Shown here: piece by piece, positions 7,774-16,076 of the stretch
Layout: every line of letters starts with the position of its first letter
Numbering within the stretch: the stretch's first letter is position 1
Source: Gallionellaceae bacterium
Lineage (GTDB): Bacteria > Pseudomonadota > Gammaproteobacteria > Burkholderiales > Gallionellaceae
Reading direction: 5' to 3'
Assembly: GCA_006218055.1 (NCBI GenBank)
Contig: VBWD01000016.1
Location: forward strand, 1 to 49,532
Length of the DNA stretch: 49,532 bases
Made by a program: the position numbers and the translations under genes
The notes under the pieces: model-generated
Told to the model about the DNA's origin: nothing
The model's input: only the letters and a program-made list of their open reading frames with translations
The model's database searches: none

Positions 7774-9999
7774 AGGCAATTGCGCCACGTTGTCCACGAT
7801 GGTGTATTGCTTGCCAAAGATATCTGAAACGTACTCGTCTGCCTTGGGGTCAAGGTTGATGCAATAACTATAGATGCCTTGCTGATCCAACTCTTTTACC
7901 GCCTGCCGCGCATCTTCAATCAAGATTCGACCATCTTTGCTGTCGATATCCGCTGGCTCACCATCGGTGAGGATGAGCATCAATTTTTTGTCGGCCTGTT
8001 GCTTTTCCAAGTAGTGCGCGGCATGGCGCATCGCTGCACCCATACGCGTGGAATAACTGGCTTCCATCGCCGCCAGTCGACCCTTCACTTCATCGTCCCA
8101 CTTTTCGCTGTAACCCTTGATATGCAGGTAACGTACATCGTGCCGCGTGTTGGAATGGAAGCCTGCGATGGCGAACGGGTCGCCTAATTTTTCCACCGCC
8201 CATCCCAAGATGGTCACCGCTTCCTGGCTCAGTTCGAGAATGGTCTGCTGGCTTCCTGCCGCCTTCTCATTCAACGATTCCGACAGGTCGAGCAGCAGCA
8301 TCACTGCGATGTTGCGCCCGTCATTGCGATGACCCATGTTGATGCGCGTATCAGGTTGTGCGCCGCTCTTGTAGTCGATGAGGGAACGGATGGCGACATC
8401 CAGATCCAATTCGCTACCCTCTTCCTGATAACGGATACGCACCTTGTCTTGCGGCTTGAGTAGGTCGAGCATCTTCTTCAAACGCTTGGCCAACCCCGCG
8501 TGCTTCTCCAGCAGCTTGTCGATGTCTGCCGGGTTACCTTGCGGGTGCAGTCCTTCGTACACGCTGACCCAGTCGGGGCGGTAGTTCTGGCTGTTGTAAT
8601 CCCACTCGTGGTAGTGGCGCGGTGGCAAACCCTTCAATTCTTCGCCCGGTTCGATCTTGCGCTGCTCATCGAACGCCTCTTCCTCATCGCCCTCTTCTAT
8701 GAACTTCCACATCTGGCGGTTATCGTCACGGTAGTCGATGACCGTGTCTTTGAAGTGCGTCTTGGGCAAGTTATCGCTCTGCAAGCGTGTGCGCGCGACA
8801 AAGGTGATGGCTAACTCAGAGATGTCCTGAGTGCTGGAATCACTTTGCTGCATCGATTCGTGGAAGCGGCGTGCGAAGTCGATGATGTTCGGGTTCTTGT
8901 AAGGATGGTGCGGGTCAAGGATGGCGCGCGACAACATCGTTAAACGATGACGCACGCTCGATTCTTTAGTCACATCACACGCGTCTTCCGCAGGAGCGGG
9001 GTGCAATGCAGCAAAGATGCGGCGCAAGCCAGGATATTCACGCATCGCCAGATGCTCGACGCGGCAATCTTCCAAGAACTCAGCGGCCATACGCTGAAAT
9101 GGACTCATGTTGTCCGCGATGATGGCCTTGGTCCAACGTCGATGGCCGATGATATGCGCGAGCGTGGCACGGTAGCGGTCGATGCCCAAAACGCCGTGGG
9201 CATCATCGTAAACGTCCGGCAGGCGGATGCCCAATTTGTCGTAGTACGGGATGGGTTTGCGCAGCTCATCGAAGGCGCTCGAATAGGGAATGAGCATGTC
9301 TTCGTCTTGCCACAGCCCGCGCATGTACATGCTCAACTTGCGGTCGTTATCCACCAGCAGCGTACCGTGGCGCTCGCGTTGCAACACAGCTTTGCTGTCT
9401 GCCGAATGCAAGCTGAAATATTCGACTTGTCGTTCAGGGTGATCATCGTAATAACGCACACCGTAGTCCGCCCAGATCTTCAATCCCGCTAAAGACAGCT
9501 GACTCAACAGCACTGGGATCTGCTTGAACATCTCGGGCAGACCGGGGCTGGGGAAAGTTTGATGGATGCCGTGCACAGAGCCGGTGGTGCGCTCCATCAG
9601 ATCCAAGGCGATGGAAAGGTAATCACTGATCTGGTCGCGCGTCGGCAAGCGACGTGCCGTGACTGGAAGTGATTGCAAGAACGGAACGATCGCTTTGCTG
9701 TTGGGTGATTTCCACATCTTGCGGATGAACAGCATGATGTCGATCAGCGTATCTTCACCAATCGACTTGGCGACTCCCGGCCACTCTTCCAGAAAGATCA
9801 AGATGGGTTCTGCACCGCGTCCCATCTTACCCAAGAAACGCGCGTGCTCAATGTAGGAATCTATCCCATCGTTGGACAGCTTTGCGAAGGCTTCTTGCAT
9901 ACACTCCGGAAACACTTCCGCCACGCGCGGGAAGCCGCAATCCAGATTCTTCCAATAGGATTGCAGTGGAGCCGGGATGTCGACCACTGGGGTTGCCAT
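7735..9999 (-). CDS. cbbO: RuBisCO-activase adaptor CbbO (von Willebrand factor A domain)
   Basis: A 754-residue protein. The first 550 residues are a long CbbO-type region ending in an acidic stretch (EEGDEEEAFDEQ). The C-terminal VWA domain has a complete metal-ion-dependent adhesion site: DLSES at 571-575, STRMG near 650, and LTDGEPAD near 680. In characterised systems CbbO binds RuBisCO through its VWA domain and, with the CbbQ ring, removes inhibitory sugar phosphates from the active site. It begins 3 bp after the cbbQ stop, so the two are co-translated. Length and motifs are normal, so the activase pair looks intact even though the RuBisCO it serves carries a deletion. Confidence 0.95.
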   Translation of the reverse strand: MATPVVDIPAPLQSYWKNLDCGFPRVAEVFPECMQEAFAKLSNDGIDSYIEHARFLGKMGRGAEPILIFLEEWPGVAKSIGEDTLIDIMLFIRKMWKSPNSKAIVPFLQSLPVTARRLPTRDQISDYLSIALDLMERTTGSVHGIHQTFPSPGLPEMFKQIPVLLSQLSLAGLKIWADYGVRYYDDHPERQVEYFSLHSADSKAVLQRERHGTLLVDNDRKLSMYMRGLWQDEDMLIPYSSAFDELRKPIPYYDKLGIRLPDVYDDAHGVLGIDRYRATLAHIIGHRRWTKAIIADNMSPFQRMAAEFLEDCRVEHLAMREYPGLRRIFAALHPAPAEDACDVTKESSVRHRLTMLSRAILDPHHPYKNPNIIDFARRFHESMQQSDSSTQDISELAITFVARTRLQSDNLPKTHFKDTVIDYRDDNRQMWKFIEEGDEEEAFDEQRKIEPGEELKGLPPRHYHEWDYNSQNYRPDWVSVYEGLHPQGNPADIDKLLEKHAGLAKRLKKMLDLLKPQDKVRIRYQEEGSELDLDVAIRSLIDYKSGAQPDTRINMGHRNDGRNIAVMLLLDLSESLNEKAAGSQQTILELSQEAVTILGWAVEKLGDPFAIAGFHSNTRHDVRYLHIKGYSEKWDDEVKGRLAAMEASYSTRMGAAMRHAAHYLEKQQADKKLMLILTDGEPADIDSKDGRILIEDARQAVKELDQQGIYSYCINLDPKADEYVSDIFGKQYTIVDNVAQLPEKLPELFISLTK

Positions 10000-10002
10000 A
10001 AT

Positions 10003-10806
10003 TTATGCGAAGGTCGCAGCGATGGCGTGATCCAATGTGTCGCGGATGTCCGCATCGTCAGTGATTGGACGCACCAAAGCCATACGGCAAGCCGCTTTGG
10101 ATTCGACACCGCCTTTGATCAGCGTGGCCGCGTACACCAACAGTCGAGTGGAGATGCCTTCGTCCAAGCCGTGACCTTTGAGGTTACGCGCTGCTTGACC
10201 GATCTTCACCAGCTTGGCTGCCAACTCCACTTCGATACCCGCTTCTTTGCTCAAGATTTGCGCTTCAACTTTCGCTTCTGGATAGTCAAACTCAAATGCA
10301 GTGAAACGTTGTTTGGTGGATTGCTTCAGATCCTTCATCAGGCTTTGATAGCCTGGGTTATACGAGATCACCAATTGGAAATCGGGATGTGCTGCTATCA
10401 GCTCGCCCTTCTTGTCCAATGGCAAAGTGCGACGGTGGTCGGTCAGCGGGTGAATCACCACGGTGGTGTCTTGACGTGCCTCGACGATCTCGTCGAGATA
10501 GCAAATAGCGCCGATGCGCGCTGCCGTGGTGAGCGGACCATCCAACCAACGTGTGCCATTGGCATCCAGCAGATAGCGCCCTACGAGGTCGCTTGCCGTC
10601 ATGTCTTCGTTACAAGCCACGGTGATGAGCGGTTTGTTCAGCTTCCACGCCATGTATTCGATGAAGCGCGATTTTCCGCAACCAGTCGGGCCTTTCACCA
10701 TCACAGGCAGACGCGCAGCGTAAGCTGCTTCATACAGCGTCACTTCGTCGCCTTGCGCTTGATAGAAAGGTTCTTTGCCGACTTTGTATTGATCTTTATT
10801 TGTCAT
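10003..10806 (-). CDS. cbbQ: RuBisCO activase AAA+ ATPase CbbQ
   Basis: A 267-residue MoxR-type AAA+ ATPase. Walker A is GPTGCGKS at 39-46, Walker B ICYLDE at 101-106, and a sensor-like SYNPGYQ lies near the centre. CbbQ forms hexamers that, with CbbO, reactivate inhibited RuBisCO. The ATG at 10806 (MTNKDQYK) is chosen over the much longer open frame because AGGAGT lies eight bases upstream and CbbQ proteins are about 265-270 residues. It lies downstream of cbbM, from which it is separated by a hairpin terminator, so its expression probably depends on read-through or an internal promoter. Confidence 0.95.
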   Translation of the reverse strand: MTNKDQYKVGKEPFYQAQGDEVTLYEAAYAARLPVMVKGPTGCGKSRFIEYMAWKLNKPLITVACNEDMTASDLVGRYLLDANGTRWLDGPLTTAARIGAICYLDEIVEARQDTTVVIHPLTDHRRTLPLDKKGELIAAHPDFQLVISYNPGYQSLMKDLKQSTKQRFTAFEFDYPEAKVEAQILSKEAGIEVELAAKLVKIGQAARNLKGHGLDEGISTRLLVYAATLIKGGVESKAACRMALVRPITDDADIRDTLDHAIAATFA

Positions 10807-10860
10807 TTTTGACTCCTGTTCCGCGTGTGACCCCACACGCCAAACGGTATTGAATCTTGG

Positions 10861-10897
10861 AAAAAAACGCCCCCATCGTGTGGGGGCGCGTTTTTTT
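10861..10897. terminator. Bidirectional intrinsic terminator between cbbM and cbbQ
   Basis: Stem CGCCCCCA / TGGGGGCG (10868-10875 with 10881-10888) with a five-base loop. It is flanked by seven A residues on the left and seven T residues on the right, so it is active on either strand. It lies 23 bp after the cbbM stop and inside an apparent cbbM-Q-O operon, so it probably sets a high RuBisCO-to-activase ratio by partial termination. Confidence 0.85.
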
Positions 10898-10919
10898 ACT
10901 TCTTTCGATACAACTGAAC

Positions 10920-12239
10920 TTACTTGTGTACGCCCAGTTTCTCGCGCCAGCCTGGGAATATCTTGTCCGCGTCTTTCGGGAAAGACTCGAAAGCACGTGC
11001 GAACTCTTTGTGCTCTTTCGCGTACTGGATTGGATCTGCACCTTCTTTCCAGCAATCGTAAGCTTGACGCAGAGAAATCGCGCCAGCAGCTGGGGAGTCG
11101 ATGTGACCGTAAGAACCGCCGCCTGCTGTGTTGATCACGTTGCCGTGGCCCAAGTTTTCGAAGAAGCCTGGCAAACGCAATGCGTTCATACCACCGGAGA
11201 TGATTGGTGTTGTTGGCTTCATGCCGTACCACTCTTGATGGAAGAACGGACCCATGCAGCTGTCGCGCTCGATCATGTAAGCGATGATACGGTCGTCAGC
11301 GCCACCTTCCATCTTGCCGAAGAACGCTGTGTAGCCGCGCTTGGAAGAAGGCGATGTAACCGCACCGTGACCTGCGCGATGGTAGTGCAGGTACTGGCCG
11401 GCGTATTGACGACGAGCCGTTGTAACCATACCAGGACCGCCAACATAACCGTCAACCAAGAATGCCAACTTGTCAGCATCTGGGCCAAATGTCTCAAGTG
11501 CGAAGTCCGCACGAGCACACATTTCGTAGTGGTCGTCAGCTGTGATGTTCATGGAGAACAACTTTGCATCGCCTGTTTCGTCTTGAGCACGCTTCATTGA
11601 GTCATAAACTAGTGGCAATACTTTCTTGATTGGACAGAAAGTTTGGTTACCTTGTGGCTCGTCGTTCTTGATGAAGTCGCCGCCCAACCAGAATTGGTAA
11701 GCTGCTTTAGCGAATGGCTCAGGACGCAGACCCAGCTTAGGCTTGATGATGGTGCCGGAGATGTAACCGCCATCTACAACTGGACGACCCAAGATGCGCC
11801 ACAGGTTGGAGATATCTACTGCTGGACCGTCGAACAATTGCAACATACGGGGTGGAACCCAGAAGTCTTGCATTTGCAGGTCAGCTACGTCGCCCATACC
11901 TTGGTTGTTACCAATAGCAAGAGTCAAGAACGATACGATCATCGCGCGACCGTCAGTCACATTGCGATCGAACAATTCATTAGGGTAAGCCACCTTCATG
12001 ATGCCCTTGGCTTCGTCGATGAAGTAAACCAGTGCGTCAACGCCCTTGGTGAAATCATCGGTAGTAGAAACTTCAACGTTAGTACCGGTTGAAGATTCAG
12101 CTGCAATGTGCGCAGCCACTTCCAAATAACCGTAACCAGCCATTGGGTGCATAGTGTAAGCAACCAGAATGTGCTTACCGTTCTTGATCAGCTCTGCTTC
12201 ATCCAAGCTTAGATCTGCATAACGATTTGATTGATCCAT
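10920..12239 (-). CDS. cbbM: Form II RuBisCO large subunit with internal 20-codon deletion
   Basis: A 439-residue form II ribulose-1,5-bisphosphate carboxylase. Up to residue 306 its numbering matches the well-known Rhodospirillum rubrum enzyme: Lys166 in GTIIKPK, the carbamylated Lys191 with Asp193 and Glu194 in KNDEP, and His287-Arg288 in HYHRAGHG. After YTAF (306) the sequence jumps directly to FGKMEG, whose Lys309 equals Lys329 of R. rubrum. Exactly 20 residues (R. rubrum 307-326) are absent, covering the end of helix 5, barrel strand 6 with His321, and half of loop 6. Without them a (beta/alpha)8 barrel should not close, so catalysis is doubtful. The start has AGGAGA upstream. Corrected length would be 459, the usual value for the family. 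Confidence 0.93.
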   Translation of the reverse strand: MDQSNRYADLSLDEAELIKNGKHILVAYTMHPMAGYGYLEVAAHIAAESSTGTNVEVSTTDDFTKGVDALVYFIDEAKGIMKVAYPNELFDRNVTDGRAMIVSFLTLAIGNNQGMGDVADLQMQDFWVPPRMLQLFDGPAVDISNLWRILGRPVVDGGYISGTIIKPKLGLRPEPFAKAAYQFWLGGDFIKNDEPQGNQTFCPIKKVLPLVYDSMKRAQDETGDAKLFSMNITADDHYEMCARADFALETFGPDADKLAFLVDGYVGGPGMVTTARRQYAGQYLHYHRAGHGAVTSPSSKRGYTAFFGKMEGGADDRIIAYMIERDSCMGPFFHQEWYGMKPTTPIISGGMNALRLPGFFENLGHGNVINTAGGGSYGHIDSPAAGAISLRQAYDCWKEGADPIQYAKEHKEFARAFESFPKDADKIFPGWREKLGVHK

Positions 12240-12298
12240 TGTGTTCTCCTCTTGTCGTTGAAATGTTCTTGCTACGGGTTGGACTTTACGGCCTTGAT

Positions 12299-12329
12299 AC
12301 TATAAATAACAGTCAAATATTTTTATCAA
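12299..12329 (-). promoter_or_regulatory. Putative cbbM promoter
   Basis: On the minus strand a TTGATA -35-like hexamer (plus bases 12324-12329) is followed 17-19 bp later by TTTATA/TATAGT -10-like sequences (12299-12306). The -35 element abuts the palindromic operator at 12328-12352, which is the expected geometry for LysR-type activation of cbb genes. This is a prediction by inspection. Confidence 0.45.
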
Positions 12330-12352
12330 AACCATAAGAGATGCTTATGGTT
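12328..12352. promoter_or_regulatory. Putative CbbR operator (perfect 10-bp palindrome)
   Basis: AAACCATAAG (12328-12337) and CTTATGGTTT (12343-12352) form a perfect inverted repeat around AGATG, in the 128-bp gap between divergent cbbM and cbbR. Its core TAAG-N5-CTTA fits the T-N11-A rule of LysR-type regulators. Its position just upstream of the cbbM -35 region and next to the cbbR start suggests both activation of cbbM and autoregulation of cbbR. Confidence 0.65.
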
Positions 12353-12367
12353 TAAAATCTCGCCATC

Positions 12368-13258
12368 ATGCTGCCATTGAGTTTGCGACAACTTCAGGTC
12401 TCCGTATCTATGCAGATCAAGCAGGCCGAACAGACTATCGGAATGCCCTTGTTCGAGCAAGTAGGAAAAAAGCTATTTCTGACCGAAGCAGGCCGCGAGA
12501 TGCTGCACTACGCTCGCTCGGTGGTGCTACTGATGCAGGAAATGGAATCGGTGTTTGACGAGATGAAGGGGTTGGAGCATGGTCACCTGAACATCTCGGT
12601 GGTCAGTACCGCCAACTATTTCATGCCGCAATTGTTAGCCAAGTTCATCCAAGCACATCCGAAAATTAAGGTGAGCCTATCGGTCGCCAACCGTGATGCC
12701 GTGCTCAAGCAACTTGCCGAGAACATGACAGACCTCGCCATCATGGGGCAGCCCCCTGAAGGCACCGACATGGTCGCAGACCCTTTCTTAGAGAACCCGT
12801 TGGTAGTGATCGCTGCACCTGCACACCCTCTCGCGCGTGCAAGCAATATCCAGCCGCGACAGTTGGCGAATGAGACGTTCCTGTTGCGCGAACAAGGCTC
12901 GGGAACACGCGGTGTGGTCGAACGTTTCTTTACAAGCCATCGGCTCCCCTTGCCCGCTCATATGTCGATGGATACGAACGAGGCCATCAAGCAATCGGTT
13001 CAGGCTGGAATGGGTATCGGCATCATCTCCAGCCACGGCATCGAAATGGAGCTAGAGACCAAGCGTTTAGTCGTGCTTGATGTTGACCAATTCCCTATCG
13101 TGCGCCATTGGTACATCGTGCATCGCAAAGATAAACGCGCGTCTGTCGCTGCACAAGAGTTCGCCCGTTTCCTGTCGAAAGAATCGCAAAACAGGGTAAG
13201 CAGCCTCACAGCAGACGCATCGAAAAACTCCCCTGTTGTCACAAAAGTGGCTAAATGA
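12368..13258 (+). CDS. cbbR: LysR-family regulator CbbR with deleted helix-turn-helix
   Basis: A 296-residue LysR-type protein divergent from cbbM, the classic position of CbbR, the activator of CO2-fixation operons. The effector domain is complete (HGHLNISVVSTANYFMPQLL, the GTDMVADPF region, LREQGSGTRG, the GMGIGIISSHGIE segment). The N-terminus reads SLRQLQV and then SVSMQIKQ. Family members carry about 22 residues between these (the end of helix 1, the 'SFTRAAE.L' helix and the turn to the recognition helix 'LTQPAVS'). The junction is at 12400/12401, in frame. The remaining linker helix (FEQVGKKLFLTEAGRE) is normal. As written the protein should dimerise and sense ligand but not bind DNA properly. 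Restored length would be about 318, normal for CbbR. Confidence 0.85.
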   Translation: MLPLSLRQLQVSVSMQIKQAEQTIGMPLFEQVGKKLFLTEAGREMLHYARSVVLLMQEMESVFDEMKGLEHGHLNISVVSTANYFMPQLLAKFIQAHPKIKVSLSVANRDAVLKQLAENMTDLAIMGQPPEGTDMVADPFLENPLVVIAAPAHPLARASNIQPRQLANETFLLREQGSGTRGVVERFFTSHRLPLPAHMSMDTNEAIKQSVQAGMGIGIISSHGIEMELETKRLVVLDVDQFPIVRHWYIVHRKDKRASVAAQEFARFLSKESQNRVSSLTADASKNSPVVTKVAK

Positions 13259-13319
13259 TTGTCCAAACGGGGTCATACCTGTACAGTTAAGCACTCAAGC
13301 GACTTGGGTTAGAAATAAA

Positions 13320-13580
13320 ATGAGCAAAGAAATCCTGGAATATCTAAAAAAGAATGGCGAAAGACTCGATTCTGAGATCGCAGAAGCAATGGGTATCTCA
13401 CTAGCTAGCGCACGCACGCAGCTGGCCGAACTCGCCACTAAGGGTGAGATTATGGCTTGCCATTCGACTCGGTTTGACAACAAAGGTAAGAAGATTGAAG
13501 GTATCAAATGCCGTCTGGCCGGCTTCATCCCGCCTGCTGCACCAGGTCGTAAATCCAAATCTCAGTTGAAGTTGTCGTAA
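13320..13580 (+). CDS. Small winged-helix DNA-binding protein
   Basis: An 86-residue protein starting at ATG 13320 (MSKEILEYLKKNGERLDSEIAEAMG). Residues 1-50 form a helix-turn-helix/winged-helix pattern: a helix, then SEIAEAMGISLASARTQLAEL as the recognition segment, then a wing 'GEIMACHSTRFDNKGKKIEGIKCR'-like strand pair. The tail is basic (GRKSKSQ). Such short proteins occur in betaproteobacteria as unassigned transcriptional regulators. It is followed 3 bp later by the metalloprotease gene, so the two are probably co-transcribed. Targets are unknown. Confidence 0.7.
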   Translation: MSKEILEYLKKNGERLDSEIAEAMGISLASARTQLAELATKGEIMACHSTRFDNKGKKIEGIKCRLAGFIPPAAPGRKSKSQLKLS

Positions 13581-13583
13581 CTG

Positions 13584-14132
13584 TTGCAGCCCAGATCGCG
13601 CACCAATTATTTGGCGGGATATCCGAGTGCACTGATGGCACAAGTGCATCAAGCCATCGTGCAAAAGAAGTTTGGCGACCTCATCAAAGCAAGATATCCA
13701 CTCCCACATGATGTACGCACCGACAAGTCCTTGTATGACTTCGTATCAACCCTGAAGAACCAGCATCTGCGCAACACCGAGCCCTTGAGCCGTGTCGAGT
13801 TCGATAGCAAGTTACACACCCTGAAAAACGCCTTAGGTACCCACACCACCATCTCTCGCGTACAGGGCAGTAAGTTGAAATCCAAGCGTGAGATTCGTGT
13901 CGCCACGCTCTTCAAAGAGATGCCTGAAGCATTCTTGCGCATGATCGTGGTGCACGAGCTGGCGCATTTGAAAGAGCGCGAACACAACAAAGCTTTCTAT
14001 CAGTTGTGTCGGCATATGGAACCGGAATACCCGCAACTCGAATTCGAACTGCGCGTTTATCTGACGTATCTTGATGCGGGCGGCATACCGCTATGGTCAG
14101 CTACCGAAGGAATCAATCCTCCAGCGACCTGA
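13584..14132 (+). CDS. YgjP-like (DUF45/M48-type) metallopeptidase
   Basis: A 182-residue protein with the zinc-protease motif HELAHLKEREHNKAFY near residue 132, where HELAH supplies two zinc ligands and the downstream His in EHN the third. This is the hallmark of the YgjP/WLM metal-dependent hydrolase family; the substrate is unknown. I keep the TTG start at 13584 because the segment YLAGYPSALMAQVHQ just after it is family-typical; ATG 13635 would remove it. The gene overlaps the 3' end of convergent dbpA by 20 bp. Confidence 0.8.
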   Translation: MQPRSRTNYLAGYPSALMAQVHQAIVQKKFGDLIKARYPLPHDVRTDKSLYDFVSTLKNQHLRNTEPLSRVEFDSKLHTLKNALGTHTTISRVQGSKLKSKREIRVATLFKEMPEAFLRMIVVHELAHLKEREHNKAFYQLCRHMEPEYPQLEFELRVYLTYLDAGGIPLWSATEGINPPAT

Positions 14133-15531
14133 CCTTCACTGTCTTACCTTTTACCTTACCTGCCGACAATCTCTTCACTGCTTCGCGTGCGATGCTGCGC
14201 ACCACCGCAACATAGGTGGACATATCGGTCACGGTGATCTTCCCAACCTGCTCACGCGTGAATCCCGCTTCGCCCGTAAGCGCACCCAATACATCACCGG
14301 GACGTATCTTCTCTTTGCGTCCGCCTAATATCTGCAAGGTCACCATGGGTGGAACTAAGCGTGCATCGTTAGTGGCCTTTAGTTCATCCACCAGATGCCA
14401 TTCCGGTTCGCTACCCATCATCTTGGCGATGCAATCGACGCGATACATGTCGGCTGGGGTACAGATGCTGAATGCCCAACCGTCTTCGTCTGCACGTCCT
14501 GTACGACCGATACGGTGGATATGGATCTCAGGATCAGGCGTGACATCCACGTTGATGACGGCTTCAAGTTGCGCGATGTCCAAGCCTCGCGCCGCCACAT
14601 CGGTCGCGACCAATACGGAACAACTGCGGTTAGCGAACTGGATGAGCACTTGGTCGCGCTCGCGTTGCTCTAGATCACCATTCAAGGTCAGCGCCTTGAT
14701 ACCGTGAGATTGCAGCACGTCCAGCAGATCGCGGCATTGTTGTTTCGTATTACAAAATGCTAGCGTACTGACAGGGCGGAAATGCTTGAGCAGGGTCGCC
14801 ACCGTTTGCAGGCGCTCACCCTCGCTCACTTCATAGAAGCGCTGACGTATCTTGCTGGCTTCATGCTTTTCCTCCAGCGTGATCTGTTGCGGCTCGCGCA
14901 TGAACTTCTTCGCCAACCCTGCGATACCTTCGGGATACGTCGCCGAGAACAACATGGTCTGACGTTGCGCCGGACAATGTTTGATGACGAAGGCGATGTC
15001 GTCGTAGAAGCCCATGTCCAACATGCGGTCGGCCTCATCCAGCACCAAGGTGTCGAGCGCTTCCAGATTCAAGCTGCCACGCTCCAGATGGTCCATGATG
15101 CGCCCCGGCGTACCGACGACAATGTGCGCGCCATGTTCCAGACTCTCTCGCTGCGGACGCATGGTGGCACCACCGCACAGTGACAATATCTTGATGTTGT
15201 CGGCGAAGCGCGCCAAACGACGCAATTCTTGTGTCACTTGGTCTGCCAATTCGCGAGTAGGGCACAACACCATCGCCTGCACTGCAAAGCGGCGCGGATT
15301 GAGCTTGGTCAGCAGCGGTAACGAGAACGCGGCTGTCTTGCCGCTCCCTGTTTTGGCTTGCGCGATAAGGTCTTTGCCCGCCAGCGTGATAGGCAAACTC
15401 GCCGCTTGGATGGGGGTCATCGTGTGATATTCGAGCTGATCCAATATCGCCAACATCGCTGGTGACAGCGGCAATTCCTTAAAAGAACGGCCAGTTTCGG
15501 ATGCAGGGGTAGGGGGGGTATTTTTTGTCAT
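14113..15531 (-). CDS. dbpA: DEAD-box RNA helicase DbpA
   Basis: A 472-residue DEAD-box helicase involved in large-subunit ribosome assembly. Helicase motifs in order are MTPIQAASLP (Q motif), AKTGSGKT (I), PTRELA (Ia), VLDEADRMLD (II), SATYP (III), and HRIGRTGRA (VI). After about residue 395 a small C-terminal RNA-binding domain follows, including GGRKEKIRPGDVLGALTGEAG. That domain is the DbpA signature; it recognises 23S rRNA hairpin 92 in the characterised enzyme. Start at ATG 15531. It is convergent with the metallopeptidase gene. Confidence 0.93.
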   Translation of the reverse strand: MTKNTPPTPASETGRSFKELPLSPAMLAILDQLEYHTMTPIQAASLPITLAGKDLIAQAKTGSGKTAAFSLPLLTKLNPRRFAVQAMVLCPTRELADQVTQELRRLARFADNIKILSLCGGATMRPQRESLEHGAHIVVGTPGRIMDHLERGSLNLEALDTLVLDEADRMLDMGFYDDIAFVIKHCPAQRQTMLFSATYPEGIAGLAKKFMREPQQITLEEKHEASKIRQRFYEVSEGERLQTVATLLKHFRPVSTLAFCNTKQQCRDLLDVLQSHGIKALTLNGDLEQRERDQVLIQFANRSCSVLVATDVAARGLDIAQLEAVINVDVTPDPEIHIHRIGRTGRADEDGWAFSICTPADMYRVDCIAKMMGSEPEWHLVDELKATNDARLVPPMVTLQILGGRKEKIRPGDVLGALTGEAGFTREQVGKITVTDMSTYVAVVRSIAREAVKRLSAGKVKGKTVKVRSLED

Positions 15532-15629
15532 ACGCGATTATCCCTGTCTAGGCGCTTACTTGCCTGAGATTTTTACCTGATGCACCACGCTGATATAGTG
15601 ATGTCACTTTGACTACTCGGCGTGATGCG

Positions 15630-16001
15630 ATGAAAAAGACCACTCCAGACAATGCTCGATTAGATCGCGTCGTTGCTGAAGCGCGACAACAACGTGAGAC
15701 GCGTGAAGCGGGTTATCGTGAGCGAGCGTTGAAGTTATATCCGCATATATGTGGACGTTGCGGACGCGAGTTCTCCGGCATTCGCTTGCGCGAATTGACC
15801 GTCCATCATAAGGATCACAACCACGACAACAATCCTCCGGACGGCAGCAATTGGGAGTTGTTGTGCCTGTATTGTCATGACAACGAACACGCGCGCGTAT
15901 TAGACGAATCCGCTCGCAACAGAGCAAATGGAAAGCAAGCTCACGCTACACACACTCCCTTTGCCGATTTGAAATCGCTACTCAAAAAGCAAGGTTATTA
16001 A
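15630..16001 (+). CDS. yajD: HNH nuclease family protein YajD
   Basis: A 123-residue small HNH protein. It contains CGRCG (Cys pair), ELTVHHKDHNHDNNPPDGSNW (the HH...N core) and CLYCHDNEH (second Cys pair and final His), the structural-zinc HNH layout of the YajD family. No substrate is established. ATG 15630 (MKKTTPDN) is preferred; an in-frame TTG at 15609 would add seven residues. It is transcribed alone, divergent from dbpA, and ends at a shared terminator opposite fba. Confidence 0.82.
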   Translation: MKKTTPDNARLDRVVAEARQQRETREAGYRERALKLYPHICGRCGREFSGIRLRELTVHHKDHNHDNNPPDGSNWELLCLYCHDNEHARVLDESARNRANGKQAHATHTPFADLKSLLKKQGY

Positions 16002-16024
16002 CAATTGTTCACGCTGACTCTATA

Positions 16025-16059
16025 AACAAAAAAGCGACCTTCGGGTCGCCTTTTTGTTT
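16025..16059. terminator. Bidirectional terminator between yajD and fba
   Basis: Stem GCGACC / GGTCGC with a TTCG loop, preceded by six A residues and followed by five T residues. It can stop yajD on the plus strand and fba on the minus strand. Confidence 0.85.
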
Positions 16060-16076
16060 GCTACGTGTTGCTTCGC

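Noticed and set aside
9844-10812. Plus-strand frame of 322 codons opposite cbbQ/cbbO
   Set aside because: Antisense to clear Walker motifs of CbbQ; no family resemblance.
10807-11232. N-terminal extension of cbbQ into the cbbM region
   Set aside because: The added sequence is unlike any CbbQ, crosses a strong terminator, and the ATG at 10806 has a good ribosome site.
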